This document shows positions 1 to 5,193 of a stretch of 5,263 bases of DNA, one piece after another. Location: contig JAHDFG010000113.1 in NCBI GenBank assembly GCA_020628265.1, forward strand, positions 1,646-6,908. Reading direction: 5' to 3'. How positions within the stretch are numbered: position 1 is the first letter of the stretch; each line of letters starts with the position of its first letter. Origin of the DNA: Pseudooctadecabacter sp. GTDB taxonomy: Bacteria > Pseudomonadota > Alphaproteobacteria > Rhodobacterales > Rhodobacteraceae. The position numbers and the translations under genes are program-made. The notes below the pieces were generated by a model. It ran no database searches and had not been told where the DNA came from. It worked only from the letters and a program-made list of their open reading frames with translations.

Positions 1-755
1 ATGACAGCGGGCTGTGGGAAGTCGGTGGCTATTTCGAGGGCGCACCGGATGAGGCGGCGCTGGCGTTGCTGGCGGCCACGTTTGGCGCACGCCCCTTTGC
101 TGTGTCGGAAGTGCCGGAGACCGATTGGGTCGCCCACGTGCGGCGTGAGTTGGCACCGGTCGAGGCCGGGCGGTTCTTTGTTTATGGCACCCATGACGCG
201 GACAAGCTGCCCGAGGGTCGGGTGGGCCTGTTGATTGATGCGGCCATGGCCTTTGGCACAGGGCACCACGGCACAACGCTGGGGTGTCTGCGGGCGTTTG
301 ATCAGTTGCTGGATGCGGGCCAGACCTTTGATGCGGTGGCCGATATCGGGTGCGGGACGGCGGTTCTGGCCATGGCGGCGGCGCGGACGACGACGGCCAA
401 GGTGATTGCATCGGACATTGATCCCGTGGCCGTGGATGTGGCCGAGGCCAATCTGGCCGCCAACGGCATGGCGGGGGCTGTGTCTTGCGTGGTGGCAGCA
501 GGCTTTGACGCACCGGACCTTGCCGAGGCCGGTCCCTATGACCTGATCTTTGCCAACATCCTGAAAGGGCCGCTGATCATGCTGGCGCCGGACATGGCGG
601 CCAACATCAAGCCGGCCGGACATGTGATTCTATCGGGGATTCTGAACGAGCAGGCCGACGAGGTGATCGCGGTTTATGCACGATCCGGCTTCAATCTGGT
701 CCAGCGTCAGGAGATTGTTGACTGGACGACGCTGACCCTGCGTCAAGAACCATAG
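1..755 (+). CDS. prmA: Ribosomal protein L11 methyltransferase PrmA (5'-truncated)
   Basis: PrmA is a cytoplasmic SAM-dependent methyltransferase that methylates ribosomal protein L11. The reading frame is open from position 3 to a TAG stop at 753-755, giving 250 visible residues. The family is usually about 290 residues long, so roughly the first 40, including the start codon, lie outside the window. Family motifs are in order: FGTGHHGTT at visible residues 84-92 (nt 252-278), which is the PrmA signature; the SAM-binding glycine loop DIGCGT at 114-119, followed by AVLAMAA; and the ANIL catalytic-loop motif near 184-187. The N-terminal part seen here belongs to the L11-recognition domain and the rest is the Rossmann methyltransferase domain. 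Nothing is broken. A 115-bp gap follows, so it probably ends its transcription unit or shares one loosely with the next gene. Identification is firm. Confidence 0.95.
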   Translation, partial: DSGLWEVGGYFEGAPDEAALALLAATFGARPFAVSEVPETDWVAHVRRELAPVEAGRFFVYGTHDADKLPEGRVGLLIDAAMAFGTGHHGTTLGCLRAFDQLLDAGQTFDAVADIGCGTAVLAMAAARTTTAKVIASDIDPVAVDVAEANLAANGMAGAVSCVVAAGFDAPDLAEAGPYDLIFANILKGPLIMLAPDMAANIKPAGHVILSGILNEQADEVIAVYARSGFNLVQRQEIVDWTTLTLRQEP

Positions 756-870
756 TTAAACCGCATTTACCGCCGTTTTTGCCTGAATTTGAAGGGTTTG
801 CCACAATTTTGCCCCAATCCGACGTCATTTTTGAGACTGTTCGGTGGGGGCCGAGTTTATAGGCTGTTGA
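756..870 (+). promoter_or_regulatory. Intergenic region with possible promoter and CtrA-like site
   Basis: This gap between prmA and the small membrane-protein gene is visibly richer in A/T than the flanking genes. It begins with TTAA at 756-759, seven bases, then TTAC at 767-770, which is one base off the alphaproteobacterial CtrA consensus TTAA-N7-TTAA. Near its end TTGAGA (831-836) could serve as a -35 element, with TTTATA (856-861) 19 bp downstream as a -10. That spacing is longer than ideal and would put the transcript start almost at the ATG. There is no clear Shine-Dalgarno before 871. These are motif matches only and the promoter call is weak. Confidence 0.25.
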
Positions 871-1221
871 ATGACGATTGACGCTTCCCTGAATGCCCGC
901 TTGCGCCGTGTTGTGCGCAATCATGACCGCATGAAGCACAAAGGTGTTGTGCACCGCGTGGGCCGCGACGGCCTGATCCGCACCCGCCCCCGACTGTTCC
1001 GCCGGAGCTTTCCTTTGCGGGGCGCGATTGTGGTCGGGATTTTGTTTTTCCTGTTCAAGGCGATCATGTTTGCCCAGATGGGAGCCGGCAATTACGCGTT
1101 GAAATTGGAAGAGCTGCGGAACGGGTCGCAGGTTGAACAGATCGGTGCGCTGCTGATGCAGGAAGACCCTGTCACGATTGCCGTGGCTGATTTCATCAAG
1201 CCCTACGTGTTTGAACGTTAA
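871..1221 (+). CDS. Small single-pass membrane protein of unknown function
   Basis: This is a 116-residue protein that I cannot assign to a named family. Residues 1-50 are strongly basic, with about fifteen Arg/Lys and several His. A hydrophobic stretch at about 51-69 (from GAIVVG to FAQM) fits one transmembrane helix. The remaining 47 residues are mildly acidic and soluble. By the positive-inside rule the basic N-terminus should face the cytoplasm and the C-terminus the periplasm, so it is a membrane anchor rather than a cleaved signal peptide. The ATG at 871 is the first start in frame; the Shine-Dalgarno is weak (TAGG about 7 bases upstream). The gene lies 115 bp after prmA, converges on the DUF1127 gene, and is followed by a strong terminator. 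Codon use resembles the neighbours and the frame is clean, so it is very likely real. Any function would be a guess. Confidence 0.8.
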   Translation: MTIDASLNARLRRVVRNHDRMKHKGVVHRVGRDGLIRTRPRLFRRSFPLRGAIVVGILFFLFKAIMFAQMGAGNYALKLEELRNGSQVEQIGALLMQEDPVTIAVADFIKPYVFER

Positions 1222-1229
1222 GAGTGCAA

Positions 1230-1248
1230 GCGCCCCGGCCTCGGGCGC
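1230..1248 (+). terminator. Weak hairpin just after the membrane-protein gene
   Basis: GCGCCC (1230-1235) and GGGCGC (1243-1248) form a 6-bp GC stem with a 7-base loop, and a short T-rich stretch (TTGTTT, 1251-1256) follows. It starts 8 bases after the stop codon. On its own it is a marginal intrinsic terminator and may only supplement the stronger hairpin at 1270-1304. Confidence 0.3.
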
Positions 1249-1269
1249 GGTTGTTTCCCCTCCTTAAGA

Positions 1270-1304
1270 CAAAGGCCGCGTCCCATGTCGGGACGCGGCC
1301 TTTG
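1270..1304. terminator. Strong bidirectional intrinsic terminator
   Basis: This is a perfect 15-bp inverted repeat: the left arm 1270-1284 begins CAAAGGCC, the right arm 1290-1304 ends GGCCTTTG, and the loop ATGTC is at 1285-1289. The A-run at the base of one arm supplies T residues on the other strand. On the + strand the stem is followed by CTGTTTT; on the - strand by TCTTAA. It lies between two converging genes, 48 bp after the stop of the membrane-protein gene and 34 bp after the stop of the DUF1127 gene, so it can end both transcripts. Confidence 0.88.
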
Positions 1305-1338
1305 CTGTTTTGGTCTGTGGTGCCGACAGACCCCGCGC

Positions 1339-1536
1339 TTAGCGGATCAGATCACCATTTGCGATGGCTTCGATGTCACCGCGGACCAGACCGATATCGT
1401 CGAGTTCACGGTTGCTCAGTTTATTGAGCGAATTGCGGGTCATGCGGCGGTCGTTCCATGCGGCGAGCGCACCGATGAGAGAAGAGAGGGTGTAGCCGGA
1501 CTTGGGTGCGGCGGAACGGAAATCGATGGCGGCCAT
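1339..1536 (-). CDS. DUF1127 family small protein
   Basis: This is a 65-residue, soluble, basic protein of the DUF1127 (YjiS-like) family, which is abundant and multi-copy in Alphaproteobacteria. The family signature is clear: WNDRRMTRNSLNKLSNREL at residues 27-45, with the core LSNRELDDIGLVRGDI at 40-55. Residues 1-15 are a non-conserved lead-in. The start is well supported: AGGAG (complement of 1545-1549) lies 8 bases upstream of the ATG. Small arginine-rich DUF1127 proteins in other alphaproteobacteria have been linked to RNA metabolism, phosphate or carbon homeostasis and small-RNA loci, but the role of this copy cannot be read from the sequence. The gene is monocistronic, divergent from ruvC across a 313-bp gap, and ends at the shared hairpin terminator. 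Confidence 0.92.
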   Translation of the reverse strand: MAAIDFRSAAPKSGYTLSSLIGALAAWNDRRMTRNSLNKLSNRELDDIGLVRGDIEAIANGDLIR

Positions 1537-1849
1537 TGTGTGTACTCCTGTTTGGGGCGGGCGCCGTGGAGGGAAAATCTTGGTGAGGCGCAGGTAGACA
1601 TTTGGGCGCGGTCACACCAGTGTCTTTTGTTCATGGGTGATATGCGTTTTCTGCATGGCGGAAAGTGACGCTAAGGCACTGTTAAGAATTGGGAAAATCT
1701 TGATCCGAAAAGGTCGAAAACAGACTTCGGGGTGACGTTTTCGGGCGACATTTCCGGCGCGTTGGGCGTTGGGCCCATTGAAGGGGCTAGGCGCGTGTTC
1801 GCCTTTTGTGCTATCGCTTCGTCAACAAGAACAAAGGGCGAGGGCGGTC
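1537..1849. promoter_or_regulatory. Divergent control region between DUF1127 and ruvC genes
   Basis: This 313-bp stretch holds no credible gene. It must carry the leader and promoter of the leftward DUF1127 gene and the promoter of the rightward ruvC operon. Visible structure includes GGGAAAATCTTG repeated exactly at 1571-1582 and 1691-1702, a cluster of CGAAAA motifs with an inverted partner at 1705-1744, and a LexA-like box at 1797-1811 listed separately. The section around 1670-1745 is distinctly A/T-rich compared with the genes. I could not identify a convincing pair of -35 and -10 elements in either direction. The open frame from 1769 to 1849 in phase with ruvC is judged to be leader. 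Confidence 0.55.
1797..1811 (+). promoter_or_regulatory. Candidate LexA (SOS) box upstream of ruvC
   Basis: The sequence GTTC, seven bases (GCCTTTT), then GTGC matches the alphaproteobacterial LexA consensus GTTC-N7-GTTC at 7 of 8 defined positions. The T-rich spacer is also typical of such sites. It sits 38 bp before the ruvC ATG, where a repressor could block initiation. ruv genes are LexA targets in many bacteria, which makes the match more plausible. One mismatch and no confirmed promoter keep it tentative. Confidence 0.4.
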
Positions 1850-2344
1850 ATGCGTGTTTTGGGCATTGATCCAGGGTTACGGGCCATGGGCTGGGGCGTG
1901 ATCGACGTGGACGGATCGCGGCTGCGACATGTGGCCAATGGGGTCTGCACCTCGGCCTCGGGGGATCTTGCGTCCCGTCTTGTGGCTTTGCATGACCAGT
2001 TGGAAGATGTGGTGGCAGAATACGGCCCGCAAGCGGCTGCGGTGGAGCAGACATTCGTGAACATGAACGGGGCCGCGACGCTGAAGCTGGGGCAGGCGCG
2101 CGGGATCGCGATGCTGGTGCCGGCGCGGGCGGGCTTGGCCGTGGGGGAATATGCACCCAACAAGATCAAGAAGGCTGTGGTTGGCGTGGGTCACGCGGAT
2201 AAGGATCAGGTGGCCCATATGGTGAAGCTGCAACTGCCCGGTGTCGAACTGTCGGGGCCGGATGCCACGGATGCCTTGGCGATCGCCATTTGTCATGCTC
2301 ATCATTTGCAGTCGGCGCAGGCAACGGCACGGGTGTCGGCATGA
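1850..2344 (+). CDS. ruvC: Holliday junction endodeoxyribonuclease RuvC
   Basis: RuvC is the dimeric cytoplasmic nuclease that makes paired, Mg-dependent cuts in Holliday junctions, working with RuvAB. At 164 residues it is close to the usual length. The four acidic catalytic residues known from the E. coli enzyme are all present at the same numbers: D7 (in IDPGL), E66 (VEQTF), D138 and D141 (PDATDALAIA). The junction-stacking F69 and the basic K107 and K118 are also kept. The start at 1850 is chosen because it gives the standard N-terminus MRVLGIDPG and has GAGGG 5 bases upstream; the same frame is open back to an ATG at 1769, but those 27 extra residues are unlike RuvC. The TGA stop overlaps the ruvA start as ATGA, implying translational coupling. 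First gene of ruvCAB, with a candidate SOS box upstream. Confidence 0.97.
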   Translation: MRVLGIDPGLRAMGWGVIDVDGSRLRHVANGVCTSASGDLASRLVALHDQLEDVVAEYGPQAAAVEQTFVNMNGAATLKLGQARGIAMLVPARAGLAVGEYAPNKIKKAVVGVGHADKDQVAHMVKLQLPGVELSGPDATDALAIAICHAHHLQSAQATARVSA

Positions 2345-3024
2345 TCGGGCGCGTTGCGGGGCGGCTGGAGTACAAGGCCGCGGATCATGTGCTGATTGAC
2401 GTGAAGGGTGTGGGCTACGTGGTCTACGTCAGCGACCGCGTCATGGCGTCCTTGCCCGGTCCGGGAGAGGCGGTTGCGCTTTATACCGATCTGCTGGTGC
2501 GCGAGGATTTGCTGCAGTTGTTCGGGTTCTCCACCCTTGTGGAAAAGGAGTGGCACCGGCTGCTGATGTCCGTGCAGGGGATCGGCGCCAAGGCGTCGAT
2601 GGCAATCCTTGGGGCGCTGGGCGCAGACGGGGTCAGCCGTGCGATTGCACTGGGCGATTGGGCGGCTGTGGCCACGGCAAAAGGCGTGGGGCCGAAGACG
2701 GCCAAGAAAGCTATTCTGGAGTTGAAGGACAAGGCGCACAGCGTGATGGCGATGGCCGGAACTGCGCCAATGTCTGGTACAGGGGCGGGCGGGGGAGCGT
2801 CCGCTGACGCGGACGCCGTCCTTGAGGATGTCGTGGAGCCTGTCGTGGCCGCTGCACCTGTGGATGGGGCCGCACAGGCCGACGCTTTGTCCGCCTTGGG
2901 GAATTTGGGCTATGGTCCGTCCGAGGCCGCGTCGGCGGTCGCGCAGGCTGCGGGCGAGAATGAGGGGGCTGACGCCTCAACGCTAATTCGGGCCGCGTTG
3001 AAACTGTTGGCACCGAAGGGATGA
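2341..3024 (+). CDS. ruvA: Holliday junction DNA-binding subunit RuvA
   Basis: RuvA binds Holliday junctions as a tetramer, holds them in square-planar form and loads the RuvB motor. Three domains are visible. Residues 1-62 are the OB-fold, starting MIGRVAGRL, with GVGY at 23-26 and the acidic-pin residues E55 and D56 in VREDLLQLFGF. Residues about 64-140 carry two helix-hairpin-helix motifs, VQGIGAKAS (78-86) and AKGVGPKTAKKAI (113-125). A Gly/Ala/Val-rich linker runs from about 137 to 178, and domain III (about 179-224, ADALSALGNLGYGPSEA to TLIRAALKLL) is the RuvB-binding part. At 227 residues it is longer than the E. coli protein (203), with the extra length in the linker. The start at 2341 gives the family N-terminus; an in-frame ATG at 2290 lies inside ruvC and is rejected. 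Overlaps ruvC by 4 bases. Confidence 0.97.
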   Translation: MIGRVAGRLEYKAADHVLIDVKGVGYVVYVSDRVMASLPGPGEAVALYTDLLVREDLLQLFGFSTLVEKEWHRLLMSVQGIGAKASMAILGALGADGVSRAIALGDWAAVATAKGVGPKTAKKAILELKDKAHSVMAMAGTAPMSGTGAGGGASADADAVLEDVVEPVVAAAPVDGAAQADALSALGNLGYGPSEAASAVAQAAGENEGADASTLIRAALKLLAPKG

Positions 3025-3051
3025 GGGGCGGCTCATCCGCCCTGACGGGCG
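3019..3051 (+). other. Alternative hairpins spanning the ruvA stop codon
   Basis: Three short inverted repeats compete here. GGATGAG (3019-3025) pairs perfectly with CTCATCC (3032-3038). GGGCGG (3026-3031) pairs with CCGCCC (3037-3042). CGCCC (3038-3042) pairs with GGGCG (3047-3051). The second hairpin excludes the other two. No T-run follows, so this is not an obvious intrinsic terminator. It fills most of the 48-bp ruvA-ruvB gap and ends 11 bases before the ruvB ribosome binding site. It could influence ruvB translation or message stability, or may simply reflect high GC content. Confidence 0.35.
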
Positions 3052-3072
3052 TCTTCGCTGGGGGAGTGGGAT

Positions 3073-4086
3073 ATGTCTGAGACCGTTGTGCAGCCGGAGC
3101 GGCAGCCTGAGGACAATGATCGCGCCTTGCGTCCACAGTTGCTGGATGAGTTCATCGGGCAAGCGGAGGCGCGGGCCAATCTGAAGGTGTTCATCGAAAG
3201 CGCCAAGCGGCGCGGTGAGGCGATGGATCACACGTTGTTCCATGGCCCCCCCGGTTTGGGGAAGACCACGCTGGCGCAGATCATGGCGCGGGAGTTGGGC
3301 GTCGGTTTTCGTATGACCTCCGGACCTGTGCTGGCCAAGGCCGGTGATCTTGCGGCGATCCTGACCAATCTGGAAGCGCGGGATGTCTTGTTTATCGATG
3401 AAATCCACCGTTTGAATCCAGCCGTGGAAGAGGTGCTGTATCCCGCCTTGGAGGATTTCGAGCTGGATTTGGTGATTGGTGAGGGGCCTGCCGCGCGGAC
3501 TGTGCGGATCGAGCTGCAGCCCTTTACGTTGATCGGGGCCACCACGCGGATGGGATTGCTTACGACGCCGCTCCGTGACCGATTCGGCATCCCCACGCGG
3601 TTGCAGTTCTACACGGTGCCTGAATTGCACGATATTGTCAGTCGCGGCGCGCGTCTGATGGGGGCACCGGCCACGGATGGCGGCGCGGAAGAGATCGCGC
3701 GGCGGGCGCGGGGCACGCCGCGGATCGCGGGGCGGTTGCTGCGGCGGGTTGTGGATTTTGCCGTGGTCGAGGGCGACGGGACGGTAAGCCAGGAGATCGC
3801 GGACCGTGCCTTGACCCGTTTGGGTGTGGATCATCTGGGGCTGGATGGGGCCGACCGGCGGTACCTGCGGCTTATCGCGGAGAATTATCAGGGCGGACCT
3901 GTCGGGATCGAGACCTTGTCGGCGGCCTTGAGTGAGAGCCGAGATGCGCTGGAAGAAGTGATCGAGCCATACTTGCTGCAGCAGGGGCTGATCCAACGCA
4001 CGCCGCGCGGGCGGATGCTGGCGCAGAAGGCTTGGACGCATTTGGGTATGGCGGCGCCCAAGGGGCAGACCGATTTATTTGGGTGA
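3073..4086 (+). CDS. ruvB: Holliday junction branch migration ATPase RuvB
   Basis: RuvB is the hexameric AAA+ motor that pumps DNA through the RuvA-bound junction using ATP. The 337-residue length is typical. In order are visible: the N-terminal RPQLLDEFIGQ box (20-30), Walker A GPPGLGKT (58-65), Walker B LFIDEIH (106-112, with D109 and E110), the presensor-1 beta-hairpin that contacts RuvA (about 131-151), sensor 1 GATTR (155-159), the arginine finger R170 in LRDRFG, the sensor-2 region RGTPRIA (213-219), and the C-terminal winged-helix domain with GGPVGIETL (274-282) and the conserved VIEPYLLQQGLI. The start is supported by GGAG at 3063-3066, 6 bases before the ATG. It lies 48 bp after ruvA in the same direction, most likely in one operon with ruvC and ruvA. 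Confidence 0.97.
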   Translation: MSETVVQPERQPEDNDRALRPQLLDEFIGQAEARANLKVFIESAKRRGEAMDHTLFHGPPGLGKTTLAQIMARELGVGFRMTSGPVLAKAGDLAAILTNLEARDVLFIDEIHRLNPAVEEVLYPALEDFELDLVIGEGPAARTVRIELQPFTLIGATTRMGLLTTPLRDRFGIPTRLQFYTVPELHDIVSRGARLMGAPATDGGAEEIARRARGTPRIAGRLLRRVVDFAVVEGDGTVSQEIADRALTRLGVDHLGLDGADRRYLRLIAENYQGGPVGIETLSAALSESRDALEEVIEPYLLQQGLIQRTPRGRMLAQKAWTHLGMAAPKGQTDLFG

Positions 4087-4168
4087 GAGCGGCCCTCCGG
4101 GGGGAGTTGTATTTGCCAAGATGAAGCAGGGGGTTTCGCGTACGGTCTAATGTCGTATTGAGGGCACC
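4087..4168 (+). other. Intergenic segment with GGGGGGAG...TATTTG element
   Basis: This 82-bp gap after ruvB begins with a short CTCC/GGAG hairpin (4095-4098 with 4103-4106, loop GGGG), followed by TTGTATTTG and then CCAAGATGAAGCAGG (to about 4130). From memory, similar strings, a CCTCCGG...GGGAGTATTT core followed by a purine-rich AAGA-type tail, recur in many intergenic regions of Rhodobacteraceae, often just after stop codons. I therefore read it as a probable dispersed, terminator-like element of that group. The 4-bp stem is weak as a terminator. The last part carries the ribosome binding site of the next gene. Confidence 0.4.
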
Positions 4169-4807
4169 ATGATGGATCAAAGCGAGATTGGGGCGCTGTT
4201 TACGCGCACGGATGGCAGTTACCTTTGCGCGCGGTGGGGGCGGCCCATTGTGCCGGTGATCTTTGGCGTCGAAGACCAGACCATCGGCGTGCTCAAGGGC
4301 GCGTTTGAGGCGGTTTGCGCCTTGGCCGGTCATCAGATGGCCGAGACGGACCCTGAGTTGGGCGTCAACGTCATGATGTTTTTCTGCCGCGACTGGGATG
4401 AGCTGACGGCCGTGCGCGATCTGGACCGGTTGGTGCCTGAGTTGCGCGAGCTGGTGGGGCGGCTGATTAAGGCGGATGCCAACCAGTACCGGATTTTCCG
4501 CTTTGACGAGGATGGCGCCATTCGGGCTTGTTTCATTTTCTTGCGGATGGATGCGCAGTTGGAACAGGTGCCAGCAGATACTTTGGCGCTGTCTCAGGCG
4601 GTGCAATCCATCGTGCTGTGGTCCGATGCGGCATTTCGTGAGGCCTCTCCGCTGGCTTTAGTGGGCGGGAATGCAGTGCTGCGGCCCGACATCGCGGCGG
4701 TGATCCGCGGGGTGTATGATCCAGTGATGCCTGCCGCGGCGCAGGATGCGAGCCATGCTTTGCGGCTGGCAGCACGGATGGGGTCTGCGGGGGAGGTCGC
4801 GCAATGA
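4169..4807 (+). CDS. Conserved-looking protein of unknown function between ruvB and ybgC
   Basis: This is a 212-residue soluble protein with no signal peptide or membrane segment. I do not recognise it with certainty. Visible features are RWGRPIVPVIFG (22-33), GVNVMMFFC (65-73), a charged helical stretch at 74-101, CFIFLRMD (121-128), and a late GVYDPVM motif (181-187). The pattern of RW..PI, an early N-x-MMFF strand, a mid-protein Cys and a terminal YDP-x-M loosely resembles DUF2927 proteins, but the catalytic-looking E-x-x-Q segment and the export signal of that family are not seen, so this is only a suggestion. Two tandem ATGs occur at 4169 and 4172; GAGGG (4160-4164) is 4 bases from the first and 7 from the second, so translation may start at the second. 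Its stop overlaps the ybgC start as ATGA, indicating coupled expression. Confidence 0.85.
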   Translation: MMDQSEIGALFTRTDGSYLCARWGRPIVPVIFGVEDQTIGVLKGAFEAVCALAGHQMAETDPELGVNVMMFFCRDWDELTAVRDLDRLVPELRELVGRLIKADANQYRIFRFDEDGAIRACFIFLRMDAQLEQVPADTLALSQAVQSIVLWSDAAFREASPLALVGGNAVLRPDIAAVIRGVYDPVMPAAAQDASHALRLAARMGSAGEVAQ

Positions 4808-5193
4808 CCCACCGTTTGCCGATCCGCGTCTATTACGAGGACACCGACCTTGCAGGCATCGTCTATTACGCCAACTACCTGAAGTTCATCGAACGGGGCC
4901 GGTCCGAGTGGGTCCGCGAGCTGGGCGTGGATCAGGCGGCGATGAAACGGGACGAGGGCGTGGTCTTTGCCGTGCGCCGTGTGGAGGCCGATTACAACAA
5001 GCCCGCGCATTACGATGACGAGTTGATCGTGACCACGGATGTGGAGACAGTCACCGGTGCGCGGTTGGTTGTCCGCCAGACGGTCGAGAGGGACGGGGAG
5101 GTGTTGTTCTCCGCCCTTGTGACGATTGTGGCCATCGGGGAAAGCGGTGCGCCCGCGCGGCTTCCGGCGGCATTTCGCCGAAATTTGCACTAG
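4804..5193 (+). CDS. ybgC: Acyl-CoA thioesterase YbgC (tol-pal associated)
   Basis: This 129-residue hotdog-fold thioesterase of the 4-hydroxybenzoyl-CoA thioesterase/YbgC group hydrolyses acyl-CoA thioesters in the cytoplasm. The signature YYEDTDLAGIVYYANYLKFIERGRSE is at residues 10-35. D15 is the expected catalytic aspartate, and the E30-R31-G32-R33 helix completes the active-site region. E. coli YbgC has VYH where this protein has VYY (residues 20-22), a variation I believe is common in alphaproteobacteria. The length is normal. The start is well supported: GGGAGG at 4791-4796 lies 7 bases upstream, and the ATG overlaps the stop of the preceding gene by 4 bases. In most Proteobacteria ybgC heads the tolQRAB-pal cluster, so tolQ is expected just beyond the window. 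Confidence 0.94.
   Translation: MTHRLPIRVYYEDTDLAGIVYYANYLKFIERGRSEWVRELGVDQAAMKRDEGVVFAVRRVEADYNKPAHYDDELIVTTDVETVTGARLVVRQTVERDGEVLFSALVTIVAIGESGAPARLPAAFRRNLH

Noticed and set aside
1..234. Open frame starting with the ATG at position 1
   Set aside because: It is out of phase with prmA, which is open from position 3 and matches the family; the product is Arg- and Cys-rich nonsense-like sequence.
691..954. Minus-strand open frame of 87 codons across the prmA-membrane-protein gap
   Set aside because: It overlaps the ends of two genes on the other strand, has no clear ribosome binding site, and shows no recognisable motif.
1285..1668. Open frame on the + strand across the DUF1127 gene and its upstream region
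   Set aside because: It starts inside the terminator hairpin, runs antisense to a well-supported DUF1127 gene, and its product has low-complexity Gly/Arg-rich composition and no recognisable motif.
1769..1849. 27-residue N-terminal extension of ruvC from an upstream ATG
   Set aside because: The extension resembles no RuvC N-terminus, would cover the LexA-like box, and the ATG at 1850 has a good GAGGG ribosome binding site and gives catalytic residues at the E. coli numbering.
2290..2340. 17-residue N-terminal extension of ruvA inside ruvC
   Set aside because: RuvA proteins begin MIG(R/K); the ATG at 2341 gives exactly this and forms a typical ATGA overlap with the ruvC stop.
2983..4041. Long open frame (352 codons) on the minus strand opposite ruvB
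   Set aside because: It is the antisense shadow of ruvB in GC-rich DNA: the product is rich in Arg, Gln, His and Pro, shows no family motif, and the + strand gene is certain.
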